Source: Paragonimus westermani
Taxonomy: Eukaryota; Platyhelminthes; Trematoda; Plagiorchiida; Troglotrematidae
DNA: 64,000 nucleotides
Assembly (NCBI GenBank): GCA_008508345.1
Contig: QNGE01001711.1
Coordinates: forward strand, 15,503 to 79,502
Direction of reading: 5' to 3'
This document shows positions 36,926-48,660 of the stretch, piece after piece; within the stretch, counting starts at the first letter, position 1, and each line of letters begins with the position of its first letter. Under the pieces are notes generated by a model, which was not told the origin of the DNA, ran no database searches, and was given only the letters and a program-made list of their open reading frames with translations. The translations under genes and the position numbers were made by a program.

Positions 36926-37734
36926 GTTTCGTGTTCAATAATTATAAACCAACATCCTCCGATACTCACCAGTATTATGACCTCAAAGAACTATCCAAAT
37001 TTAAGCGGCGACAGTTAAAGCCAGCAGGAGCTAAATACCGTGCGTTAGACCATCTAACCATATGGGTATGGTCGTTCTTCAGTGAGCTGATAGGGCTTAG
37101 TTCAGAATGTTGCAAGCCAACGATGATACCAACTTCAAGCCATTGTGAAAACGAATCCTTGGGATTAGTCACTAGGCTCACACATTACGAGACGGAACAA
37201 GAAATGCCGTCTGCAGAGCACCCGAACCCTTGACTAGTGAAAAGTTAACCAATCAAAGAGTAAATCGGAGCGACTTGAAAAGTGACCGCTTGACAACGTT
37301 AACCTAAATGGTTGAGTGATATACCCTTTGAGGAGATAACAGCAGAATTGCTTTACTGAAGCAGTTAAAGGCATTGTTGCGACTGAAGGAGATAGAAACC
37401 GACCGCCGTACACTTGTTTTCCATGGATGACAGAATGGGTCAGACAGGAGTGGGTAGTGTGTCAACGGTAAACAAAAACTGACAGTACCCATCTGTTCGG
37501 ATCGGTTTAGTTATTCTACAACAATGCAAAACTGTATATCCACTAATTTATCGTTGTGTGAAGGGGAATCGAGCTCGTTCACCATCTACTTCTTAAGTGA
37601 GGTGCTCTATATCTACTGGCTGCTTGAGAACAATGTCAAAGTATTGTGATGAGTTCAGACCCTCATCCTCAGATTGATATTCTGCGATCGTGGAATGCCG
37701 ACATTTCATTTAATCTCTTCGGTTGCTTGTTTAA
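36926..37734. other. Unassigned stretch
   Basis: A plus frame of 100 codons (36931-37233) and an opposing minus frame (36975-37181) cover the left part, with no known motif. Nothing else was recognised. Confidence 0.35.
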
Positions 37735-38110
37735 ACTAGTCATTTCCGACGGTTACATATGATGCGAATTGCACAGGATTGAAGGGGCAGCAAGTTGGGT
37801 CTCCGAAGTTCACTAACAAAAAACTGATACAGTCTTATCCAGTAACCTTGATGTTTGATCAGTGAGGAATTTTTGGTAGCCAAAAGGTTCAGATTCGAGT
37901 TACCTGATGGTATTGCGAATGAACTGGTCGGGTTCATTATACTGCCAGCCATTCGGATGTGCATGACAATCGAGGGTGACAGGTTGCGTTGTTTGTCTCC
38001 AGTCATGCTCATGCCTTGCTCTACAAAGTTGATGAGTCAGATTGCGCTTAGTCAGGTTGTTATCCAAGAAGGTTCACCTCTCGTTTCAGGAGGAAAAAAT
38101 CTCCGAACTG
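37735..38110 (-). repeat. Unclassified interspersed repeat, copy A
   Basis: The reverse complement of this segment aligns with 39880-40262. The shared core reads GACAAACAACGCAACCT(G/A)TCA and continues through ATCCGAATG, AACCCGA and CTGTATCAGTT, at very roughly 75-80% identity by eye. In copy A one minus frame stays open for 90 codons (37740-38012), starting MSMTGDKQRNLSPSI. The opposite strand is also open for 89 codons, so the coding strand, if any, cannot be decided. It may be part of a longer transposable element. Confidence 0.7.
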
Positions 38111-39879
38111 GCAGAACTTCATGAGCTTAGCTACATTTTATTTGAACTCTTCTGCTGAGCAGTTAAACAAATTATTTGAAGAACGACAGCGTTTTGCTGG
38201 CGATCCTTGATTTTTCGTACTACACTGGAATTTTGTTTCGAAGGCGATACATGAAGCCGAAGTGCTCACTTTAGACCTTCTTCACTGTAGTTTATCTTGG
38301 CAGATGACTCGTTGGTATTTCCAAAATAATCGGACAACTGTGTTCTTAATTTACAAAACATTACACTGAGCTAACCTCACACTGAAGCGCTGTCAGTAGG
38401 GCTGGGGTTCAAGATACCACCGAAAAACGTCAGTAAGTTGCAGACACGTTAATTTCGAAATCAATTTCGATCAACACAGAGTCTACCTCAGTAACTACAA
38501 ATAGCGTAGACTGGTCCACTGGAAAATTGGCTGACAGCATATGAGTTCATCTAGGCACCAATCGCTCAGCACGGTTTTCTGATTTCTGAACATCATTAGG
38601 CCATCAGACGGTGTCCACTTCCTACAACCAAATAAGGGCTCTGTTGTGGTCATTATGCAAAAGATGAGTAGGTAAATAAAATGACCTAAACCCCTGGAGA
38701 CCACGGAGAACTCAGGCCAGATAAAACACCGGAAAACAACAAGCTGACTGAAAAGCAGACGGAACGAAAATTGTACTTACCAAATTTGCACTGTTACATT
38801 AACGAGGCACTATGAAAGTAACTTAAACCGACCGGGACTCAAAGGCCTCGCATAGAAAGATTTTTTTAAATACATAGAGATGGAGTCGCTTCACATGTCC
38901 TACTGGCCACGAACAACCCCTCTTCTGGCTAGACTGCTAGTTGGCTTTTTTATTGCTTGACAGGGTGCGCAAATTTATAATGTCATATTGGTGTTAAGGG
39001 TGTTTTGGCTTGGTGAGTGCACCAAGTCGCATTTTTCCGGTCTTTTCACATGAAATTGTCGACTTTTGAGTGATTTTGTTCTGTCGAGAAATTTTTCTAT
39101 CATTTTAAAGACTTCTTAAACACCCTAGTGTTCTTGTGCGTAGAAAACTGAAGATTCGGATTGGAATTTCATAATTTTTGGCAGATTGATGGAATAACTC
39201 TAGGGAGTCCTCCTGGACAAACGACTGTCGACATTTTTCTAGAACTGATAGAACTACTACTACTGCTACTACTTTAAAACCAAATTAACCTAACTCTGTT
39301 TTACGGTTGCTGCGTTTACGATCCTTCGAGTTTTACCAAAGATGATCATTTTTTAACGTCCCATGACCCCACGAATCAGTGCCATACTTCTTCGTTCGTT
39401 ACTTTTGGAATAACATCAAATGATAACCTTACGTTTTTAAACGCTTTACCCACTCGATATTTAGATGGGACGCTGCGCTGCTGTGTTTAGTATAGAGCCA
39501 CTTGACTTGATCAGTGTACCTAATTTACCAGTTGTGCGCCAGTCAGCTACAAACGCAATTAAGCTGAAACATTACTCGAGTCCGCCAAATTTGTACTGCC
39601 TTGGAAGAGCGGTTCTTAATGAACATGCTTCTTGCTAATGGATATCCGCAGAAGTTTCTTAATATCCATAACAAAATACAGCAGGCTAAGCTAGTTGTTT
39701 GATGTGCAACCAATACGAATATTTTCTTGTGATTACCATTTCCAGGAGATCATTTTGGCAGCACAATGTTCGCCATAGGGTTCAATCGGCTCTGTCTGCA
39801 ACTTATCCCTCGGCTAGAGTGTGTCTTCTGTAATCAACCTGAGGAAGTACGTCCGAGTAAGACCAGACATCATCCACTT
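38111..39879. other. Unassigned stretch
   Basis: No gene. A CTA/CTG trinucleotide run is at about 39251-39274. The region 38930-39450 is T-rich with few frames. The plus frame 39766-40011 (81 codons) enters the next repeat. Confidence 0.4.
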
Positions 39880-40262
39880 AAACATTCTGCTGCTCATGAT
39901 GTTGCAACGGAACTTAAACTGACAGAACATATCGGTGTCCTCCTCACTGCAAAATCGGTCACACCTCCGTGGGTTCGTCAACTCTGCAGAGCTAGGCTTC
40001 AAGATGACTGAAGACAAACAACGCAACCTATCATCCTCGATTGCCAGGCATATCCGAATGACCGGCCACATAGTGAACCCGATCAATCCATTCGCTGTAT
40101 GTTACTCGAATCTGAAACTTTGGCTACCAACGAAGCCTTATTGATCAGACATCAGAGACTGGCTCTGTGCGCCTGAAAGTTACTGACTCAGACTGTATCA
40201 GTTGTTTGGTAGTGAACTCCTGAGCCCTAACTTATTGCCTCGAAGCAACAAAGCTCTGTTTT
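39880..40262 (+). repeat. Unclassified interspersed repeat, copy B
   Basis: Same family as 37735-38110 but in the opposite orientation, about 1.8 kb away. The equivalent frame begins KMTEDKQRNLSSSIARHIRM and stops after about 40 residues. A plus frame just upstream (39766-40011, 81 codons, ending SVTPPWVRQLCRARLQDD) may belong to the same element; only its last third finds a rough counterpart in copy A. The function is not recognised. Confidence 0.7.
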
Positions 40263-42349
40263 GCGAGCCAATGCTCCTTCTCCTCTGGTCACCAGTTTTA
40301 TGAAGGCTGCTTTTGTCAGGGGAGTTTGTTTGAATTGCAACTTTCTGTCATCCCTGTCAGTCTCGGATTACCAGTTTTCACTGAATATGATACTCCTTCT
40401 CGCATTCAACCTGATGAATTCAAAATAGGATGGACCCCTAGATTCAACATGAGCCCGATTTCTATCCCTTGCAGACGTAGTCAATAAAGGCCGGCGAACC
40501 GTAGTAGACTAATGCTGTCCGCATAAACGGGCGAAGGCAAGTTTTCGTTCAGTTTCACATTATTTCTCGGATAAAATAAGACTGATATGTGCCACACATG
40601 TACAAACGCTGCCTGCCCGCTGTAAGATCTGTGCTTCAGGCTTACTTTTGGCCATCTTTTCAGTGTGATTACAATATAATATATAATACTGTATTTATCT
40701 TTTCGTATATCTTATATATATGTATTATGTAATAAAAATTAATAATTTATATATACGCGTGTGTAAACGAACTGCCGTCGAAAATGAAGAAAGGATATCT
40801 GTTTTGCATTGCGAAGTTCACTTTTGAGTTTTGAGGAAGCTGTGTTATTTTGAGCGGTGCACAATGGCTTTCATAAACTATTGTCTTTTTATGTCCTTGT
40901 GATTATTTATCGCCTTAGAGAATAAGGTCACGCTGAACGATCGGATCAAAGATAAAGGTTGGATGTCTTTTGAGCCTGACGTGACTTCCTGAAGTGAGAG
41001 TACGATGATGATCGCCCAGTTGTGATAGTAGGATTCACTCTGGGTGACAGAAACAATTCGTATCAGGTGAGCTTGCCGGTAGTGCAAACATGCAGGAATG
41101 TCAGGTAAACATTAGAATGCTGCAATTTCATTGAGAAAGGCCCATGGACGAAGTGACTAAAGAATGTTCGAAACTTGGAGTATGCAAAGATAATGAATGG
41201 GCGGCCACACAATGATGACCTCAGAAGTCGTGAAACAGCAGGATTTCGGTCATCTCTGGTTAATTTTGAGCATTTCTATGGACGAGTCGGGTACGTATTT
41301 GCTGGAAATGAAAATATTGTGAACGGGGTGAAGGCAAAAGCGCTCTCGACAAGTAGATGGATAAGTTTATTTATTTCCTGTTTGACGGCATGAAACATCC
41401 ACTAAAATCAAATAAACAGCCATGACAGTTTGTTTTAACAGTAGATGAGAACATCTTGCCTCATTGTTTAACAGTAGCGTGATGAAAAATCGACCCAACT
41501 TAGCTATCAAACTTGCCGACTCAAACGTGTAAGTCAGCCAGAATTTTTTTCTTCAACTGGCTTGCATATCGTTAACGATCGAATCAAGCAGAGAGGAATC
41601 TCGCTGTATCTCTTCCAATTCATCATCAATATTCGATAATGTAACCTCCGCTGGTAACTCCACAATGCTTCACACCTTGAGACCTCAATATTGTTACAAT
41701 CAAATGTGCAGTATTTCGATTTGATTACTGTGTTTAAAATTCAGATGGTGGTCACGTTTATCTTCATTTCACTATGTAGGCGTGCTCAATGAAGAAGTTC
41801 TGAGTGAAGTACGGGGATTACTGTCGGCAAAACAGTTATCTCAGTACACACCAGAATATGATCCATGAAAGGCATCTTCTCACCAACCTTGTTTATTTCT
41901 GATGGAACTACTCACAAAAATAGAAGTAGGCATTTTTCATTTTGTAAAGTGCTCAACGGAAAATAATGTCAACGTTCATCAGTAGATCTCCGTTGATATA
42001 AATTGAATATACTGCATATTGACAGTAGATTTCGCATTCGGCTTGACCATAATAACTACTACAGTTTTGGTGCTCAAAGTAACTCGTCGACTCACCGCAG
42101 CCCGAGAGGCAGACACTAGGGGAAAGCAAGCAGGGTTTCGTATTGTTGTTGTACTGTTCACTGGATTCTGGAGCAGCGTAATGGATACCACCGGCCAAAC
42201 AGTACCGTACTTCTCGACTATAATGGCGAGTTTATTCAGTGGATAGGTCTACACTTCTACATTCACTTAAGCTCAGGATTGTGTCGATCAAGAGTATGAA
42301 CATACTGTCGGCATCTTATTACCACACTTCGGCTGGGGTTGGAGTTCAT
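40263..42349. other. Unassigned stretch with AT-rich tract
   Basis: 40670-40755 is nearly pure A+T (TATATA and AATAATTTATA words), a low-complexity tract. The rest has frames of at most 82 codons without motifs. The last 50-100 bases may already belong to the LINE relic that follows, but its left edge cannot be fixed. Confidence 0.4.
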
Positions 42350-43345
42350 AGTGAACTGTCTAGCTGTATCGGCATAAGGAGCGGTGTACGTTAAGGCAAT
42401 ACACATTCACCACTTTTGTTTAATTTTGTGACAGACGAAATAAGCGAGAACTGTCTGCCACACACAAAGGAAGCCCACGTAGACCTCTTGCCTAGCGGAA
42501 TGCCGACTGATCTTGGTTACGTTGATGACAAGGTGTTGTTTGACAACTTTCGAGCGGCACAAACAATGTTAAACGTTATTTTGCGTTCTGCTAAGCACTA
42601 CGGAATGCGCTTTGCAGCCACCAAGTTCAGCGAGCGTCTGAAGGACAGCTGTGATAACCCAGATTTAATGTCGGAGGTTGCTGACCCATTGGTTTATTCC
42701 GGAATTTGCAAGGATGTGTGTTGTTGCGGCGGCAGATTTATGGGGAATGGAACAGAGGCGCGTGTTTTCAAGGCTATGATGATGTTCGCCTGTTAAGGAT
42801 ATCTATGGCAACTGAAAAGTATCTCTCTGATTGTTGAGGGTGGGATGTATATGGTGGTTGGGAAGACTGTGTTAATTTAATACAGCGAAACTTGATTGCT
42901 TAGAGCAGAAGACGTGAACCGTCTATAGGTATTTGATCGCCAGTGTGTGCGTTCGATTGCTTGCATCAGGTGGCACCGAAGAGTAAGCAATTGAGAGTTC
43001 AGGAAGCGGTTATTTGGTATTGACTGCCAAGCGAGTTCATTTGTTTAACCCTTGCATATGTATAGCCTTAGATGGTTGAGACATGTGTTAAGGATGCCGA
43101 CTAGTCGTCTTCCACATTCAACACTCTTTTCACCAACGCTGCGGCCGACTAGCGTGATGTGCAAAAAGGACAGATGACTTGGCATAGAAAAATAAGAGCG
43201 TTCAGAAGGGGGTTGGCCAGTGTAGGTCTGGTTTCCCTCCTGAGTTAGGGCTCTTGCGACTCAGATTTGGTGGCTGGAGACGTTAATTGAGAAGGTGATT
43301 AATCGAGCTCAATGGCTTGAAGGTTGTCGTTATACACCAGGTTTT
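42350..43345 (+). pseudogene. LINE (RTE/CR1-like) reverse transcriptase and C-terminus, decayed
   Basis: From 42350, HSELSSCIGIRSGVR then a TAA at 42392-42394, then GNTHSPLLFNFVTDEI: this is the palm motif block S-G-V-R-Q-G...SP-LFN with the glutamine codon turned into a stop. The next frame is open to 42796 and carries GYVDDKVLFDN (YVDD at 42518-42529, both aspartates kept) and YGMRFAATK. After 42796 the match continues in pieces: VFDRQCVRSIACIRWHRRVS (from 42929), SLRWLRHVLRMPTSRLPHST (from about 43060) and GQMTWHRKIRAFRRGLASVG (from about 43168). These are the connection and C-terminal blocks typical of trematode LINEs. Several stops and frameshifts make it dead. The endonuclease part is missing, so it is 5'-truncated, as usual for LINEs. 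Confidence 0.88.
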
Positions 43346-46300
43346 ATGTGAGATAAGTGATGCGTTGGAGTGAAGGAAGTGAGGAAGCTCTATTGTTGAT
43401 GACGACTTACTTTCATCTACAGCTCGGTTGTTTCTTTTGCTTGGTGTATTCACTTTTATGTTGAATATGTGAACATGCCAGTGGTTACTTTTAGTGGTTA
43501 GGTTTCTCCCTCCCCTTCCGTTTTTTCTTCTTCTCTTTCTTCCTGACTGTCAGGATTTGCCTTTTTCTTCACGGGTTTGTGGCACTTAGGTTGATTAGGA
43601 CAGGGCTCATTAGTATTGCCTAACCTCATTACGCATGAGATTTGGACCTCTGTTATGTTTTCATGAGGCCACTGTGTTGACCTTTGCTCAATTGATCGCA
43701 CATTGAAATCAGTCTTTCGGCGGTATTAGATACTTCGAGTATCAGCCACTTTGTGAACTTCATTAACGGTTGATCTACCGATGAATGCATCGTGATCAAT
43801 TGATTCGTTATCGTTTAGTTAACAGTTCCTTTTAGCTGAAGTGGCACAGAGCAATTTTTCCATCAGCAATCGCAATTAACGTAACTTAATCCTAAGTGAT
43901 GTTTACTTGCACTGAGCACATCGAAGTGTCCAACAATGAGGTAAACTCACAATCTTGTTTATTTCACATGGTGTCGAATTCCTTGCTACGTACGCCGTTG
44001 CCAACACTCTTACGCACAGTCTAAACCTCTTAACGTGAAATAAGGTGAATGAATCATTCGATTTATTATATCATTTAAGTTCAGGCAGCTAATCGCGATT
44101 TATCTTATCGGCACACCGCATGTCGTTCCCATTCTGCCCTGGATCCCTCTATATTCTTCTTCCACAATGCTCTTATCAGGCTTTTTCCACTTCTCTGTCT
44201 ACAAAATGGTTGCTCCACACAGTTTTCACACCTGGACAGGTTCAACAACTCCTCAAGTGGACGTCGAATGATGACACGTTCGTTAAGTTTGTGTCACTGT
44301 GTTGATATGGTAACGTTGATGAGATTTCTTAAAAATGTCCCGAAATGCTTCAGGCGTTCACCGGTTTCCATATATGTGCCAAAGAAACGAAGTATTATTC
44401 TCGCTTCCGCCATTTTTGCACTAAAACTAACAAACTTAAGTCCACGAAGCATACTTGAGTCCCCGTCATGTTTCAAGTGGCTGAAATTTCTAGCATAGTC
44501 AGCAGAAAAATAGTACTAGCGGACATTATCCATTTCTACTATAGTGTCAAAAAACTCCTTTATACTAACAGAATTTGTTCCACTCTGTCTTCGGATGATA
44601 TTGACTACAAGTAGGTATTCAAGTGGTATCAGATCTGCATTAAACTGCTGTACTAACTTTTGAAGTCAAATAAATTTGGATGCAACATTTGCATAAAGTG
44701 TATTAGCCGTTACAATGAGAAAACGATTTCATCAAAATCTCTTGAAGGTCGTTACATACAGGAATTTGCAGAGAAGTTTTTTAATACTTATGCCATGTTC
44801 TTTTGAGACAGCCGATCAGAATCGAGGTCTCAAAAGATCTAAGGATGTCAAAGGTTGGTACTATACAATAACCTCAACAAAGCCGGCCCAAATAAACAAG
44901 AACAATGATGTTCGTGGAGCCGATCAACGAACTGATCTAAATTACATTATATGCATAAGAGGGTAAACGCTTCACCACTTCATGTAGCTATTAGGATTAG
45001 AGAACATGATACCAGACACTAAACAAGCCTGAACAAGGGACTTTTACACGTTTTTTCAGAGTTCACTTAATACTGTGTAAATTTTTATCCGTTACTTTTA
45101 TACGGTAGTGGTCAGAGAAAGGGTAAGCGGCGGAATACTCTGTTCCAAAACACCCCATCAAGCGTAATCTAAAGGGTTGCGCAGTTTTCCAATAAAGTTG
45201 CAGCACGTTGTCAACAACCGCTTAGCATATATACTTTCACTCGAAAATGCAACATACATCTTTTTGTGGACTGGTACAATGTAAAACAGTGATTCGTGAA
45301 GAATGTGCTCCATCTACAACAGAGATCGATTGCAACCATTGATTAGTTCATAATTATTACGTTTACTGCTGAATTCTACTAGGAGACTGTGAAGAACTTC
45401 ATAATTTCCGCTCAAGAAAATGATGGAAATAAACCATGCATATGTACAAGGTTTCCTCTGGAAATGCTTAACACATGTTCGAGAAAGCCTCCATCTTAGG
45501 TAGCTTTCAAAATAGATGCTCCTGTCGGTTATTCTAACGTAAATCTGGAAAGCGGAGTATACTGATTCTCAACAGTAAAACTGAGAAAATCTTGCATCAG
45601 TTCCTTCACGGAATGTACGTTATCTCTATGATAAACGTATACGGTTTGGAAGTGGACACAAGTTATGCTGGCTAAAATGGCAGAAAATGTGACTCCAAAA
45701 CTGACATTTTCTGGCAAGCCAAAGTTGTTTTTTTTTACGGTATCTGCACTCTTACTTCAAAAGGAAATCAAAACACATACACGTTACGCTCTTGGAAGCA
45801 ATATGTGTGTGGGTTGGTATGAACTATCAAGCTTACACGAATCCACTGTGCATCTACTTAATACGTCTGAATGTCAGTCAGTTCTTGTAGTGTTGTTCAG
45901 GGATCTAGTTGTCATCGTGATAACCAGTTCATGACTGCTTTTAATGTACAAGTGTTACTAGGTAAGGTAGCATATTTGGTATACTCTTGATCTTATTGTA
46001 GGGACGGCGAATAGTGGAATTTGTGCCTTACAACTTATCTACTGGTTAATATAATGTGTAGTCGCAATTCATCGGGTAATTTTATGCGGTAGGTGGCACC
46101 GGCCGGGAAACAGTCTAGTAATTCCGGTGAGCTTTCAATAATTAATCACAAACCAGTTACGTTAAATTACCTTGTGAAGGTGACATTATTTTAAAGCATA
46201 AAGCAAGATGAACTTTTGCTCATTTTCGGTTGGTATGGTTATCATCAACAATGGTTTGATGACGCTGTTGAATCTGTGATAAACAGCACAACTGACACTT

Positions 46301-46538
46301 AAGTGAGTTGGTATCTACAATCACTGAAGTGTGTAAGTAAATCCCCTCTTCACTATACTTAATTATATGCAATTGCTGAAAGACATCGACTCAATTTTTT
46401 AACTAAATTAAAATATTGCAACTTGCAGACAATTTTAATGGTTGCTTAGAAAACGGCATAGTTCGGGATTGCACGACGTTATAACTAACAGCTGCTGGCC
46501 GTATATCAGTCTTGGGAAATTGGGGGGAACGGGGATAA
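43346..46538. other. Unassigned stretch with polypyrimidine tract
   Basis: A nearly pure C/T tract lies at about 43502-43546 (plus strand); read on the minus strand it gives the Glu/Lys-rich end of a 67-codon frame, which is a composition effect. Other frames are at most 89 codons. Poly-T runs at 45727-45736 and elsewhere. No element recognised. Confidence 0.4.
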
Positions 46539-46976
46539 GTGCTTGCAATGAAAAATTTGAACTGTTTAGGCAACCCTAATTCACAGTCTCAGAATCTTCT
46601 GTTGTACTTTTGCAATAAATACACACCGAACTCGACTGATTCTATACTGAAGGTCTACAAGAATAGAAGGGGGGGAGAGGAAGACAAAGCCGTGCATCGT
46701 CTTCGTGGTTTCTACGCCGCCTCAATCATAAGACTCTCCGTGAAGTGTGCTGTCGGAAGTTTTACTGTAGAGTTTCTTACTTTCATTCAAGATCTACGTT
46801 CAGTTTACGTTACCAGTCAACTAAAAGACATTTTACATCGTGTTGCAAATGCATTTTTCTGCAAAGTCAAAGAGCAGTTATATAGGCCTATTGTCGTTAT
46901 TATGCGGCTTTTTAGGGTAGGAGTATCTTCATACACTACTGCCTTTTATGACAGCAACTCTGTTGTGGTCACATGA
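46539..46976 (+). CDS. Unrecognised 145-codon open frame
   Basis: The longest plus-strand frame in the window. It starts with ATG-less context (TTG at 46539) and ends with TGA at 46974-46976. The first 45 residues are Asn/Ser/Lys-rich with the hydrophilic RRGGEEDK, and the rest is moderately hydrophobic (for example VEFLTFIQDLRSVYV). There is no signal peptide, motif or family I recognise. At this base composition about one frame of this length is expected by chance, and no splice or transcription signal supports it. Confidence 0.15.
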   Translation: MLAMKNLNCLGNPNSQSQNLLLYFCNKYTPNSTDSILKVYKNRRGGEEDKAVHRLRGFYAASIIRLSVKCAVGSFTVEFLTFIQDLRSVYVTSQLKDILHRVANAFFCKVKEQLYRPIVVIMRLFRVGVSSYTTAFYDSNSVVVT

Positions 46977-47943
46977 AGTCTAGGAGCGTCTTACGCACCC
47001 CGAAAGTCAGAATTATAGCAATAGTATACGTCGTTCATTACACTGTACAAGAGATAATCAAATTGACGAAACAGTTAGTTAAGGCAATTACATGATGTTC
47101 AGAAACATTGTATTGATATGACAGGCGTTTGCATGTGCCGTGCTGAAAAAATATCGAACTAAACGAAAATCCGTTGGAACAAGTGGACTTGGTCATTATA
47201 CAAATGCTGGCAGAGTTCAGTTTAATTTATATGACCCACTTTAAACAAGTATTGGCGTGCCGCATAACAAGCTCCGTATAGTTCGTCTAGACAGACCACT
47301 TCAGGCAAGCGAGTGCTTCGGTTCATATGTTCCTAAGTTGTTGCGGAAAGAAGTAGGATCTTTGCTTGCGTGTTCTTGTCTGTGTTGGTCGGGGGAAAGT
47401 TGTGTTGGACGATTTAAAGAGGGAAGGGGAAAGTGAATAGAAGTCAATAACGGGTTACTGGGGTGCAGTCCTATGTACAAGAGACATACAAACACATTGA
47501 ACTAATATATCGTGAGGTAGACGCATTTACTGACATATGGGACCGGGGTAGGATGGTGGTTAGGACCCTGACATTAGTTTAATACCAAACCCTACCAGAG
47601 CTGTGGATTTTCACGTGAGAGCCGGTCAACATAAATAGTCGTAACGAATTGATGATAAAGCGATCGGGTCAATGAACATATTCCGCAAAGCAGCCATGGA
47701 TACTGCAATATCCCAATCCGGACAGAACGCGACGCGTTATTGAGAGTTCGTCACTTTTTGACGTCTCCCTAACTTACACTTAGTACGCAACAAAGTCTTT
47801 TCTAGTTCACGAAGGAGATATGAAGTGACGTGTAAAAATCACTCTTCTGCCTACGGAAAATCCGGCTCTCAGTACCGGCTTGCTCCATCGTCTGATGTGC
47901 ATCAGTGTATGTGGTTATGGATTTTGCAGTTTTGCTCCATAAT
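46977..47943. other. Unassigned stretch
   Basis: No frame above 67 codons. 47540-47640 contains GGATGGTGGTTAGGACCC, vaguely A-box-like, but no second copy or B box supports a SINE call. Confidence 0.35.
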
Positions 47944-48660
47944 TCATGCGGAACGTGCATTATAAACCCACGTACTACAATGTCTACTCGAGGATGTGTA
48001 GCCAAATGTGTTCGAGAGATACATTGAGCAAAAGCTGTTTGTGATTTTGCTTATTATATTCACGACTCGAAACGGTGGCTTTGTATTCGAGGTATGTGTC
48101 AATCGATTGAAAGTGATAGAGCTGAACCAAATCAGCCGTGATTGTGCAGTTCGGCCGTACGCTCTGTACAGACAACTACCATGCAGTAGTGCAGTCTTCA
48201 ATGTAAATTGCGTGTAATCTAACCCAATTTGAACGAATTGTCCTCCAAAAAAATCTTCTTCGTCCCGTGGAGGGTGATATGCTATTGAGTAGTTCAGGGT
48301 GTGGTGCACTTCGCGTGCAAGAGACACGTCTCTCATGAAGTGTCTGTAAATCACCCAAAGTTGAGGTAATTCTGTTGATCTCTTCAGGCAGAGAGTTTCC
48401 TGATCCCCACATTTCTTCTAGAGGCTCATCTCTAACCACGTTCAATAATTGCAACTTTTTCAAGCTACGAACGACTGACCTACATGTTCGTTTCTGAGGT
48501 TTGAAGGTGAACATAGTGTAGAAAACTCTAGTGCAAAGGATTCCATGAATTTGTCTTAAAACTTTAGGCATTATTTGTGCGTCTTGAACTATGGTCGCGT
48601 AGTTCGTAGACAGACACAAGAGGTCCGCCACTTTGGTCCGTGGGACTCTCTCGATTACAA
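47944..48660 (-). CDS. Two overlapping minus-strand frames, possible gene relic
   Basis: Frame 1 (48631-48176, 151 codons) begins ADLLCLSTNYATIVQD and is protein-like up to EEINRITSTLGDLQ. It is open upstream as far as about 48666. Frame 2 (about 48419-47944) overlaps it and gives a plausible stretch, LPQLWVIYRHFMRDVSLARE, then YHPPRDEEDFFGGQF. A CAG just after TTTA in the overlap (minus TGATTTACAG) could be a splice acceptor, or the two frames could be one broken by a frameshift. I recognise no family. Two adjacent long frames on one strand is somewhat more than chance suggests, but the case is weak. Confidence 0.22.

Noticed and set aside
43498..43701. 67-codon minus frame with an acidic/basic tail
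   Set aside because: The tail is the translation of a polypyrimidine tract; no other support.
47540..47640. A-box-like GGATGGTGGTTAGGACCC, possible second SINE
   Set aside because: No B box at suitable spacing and no other copy in the window.
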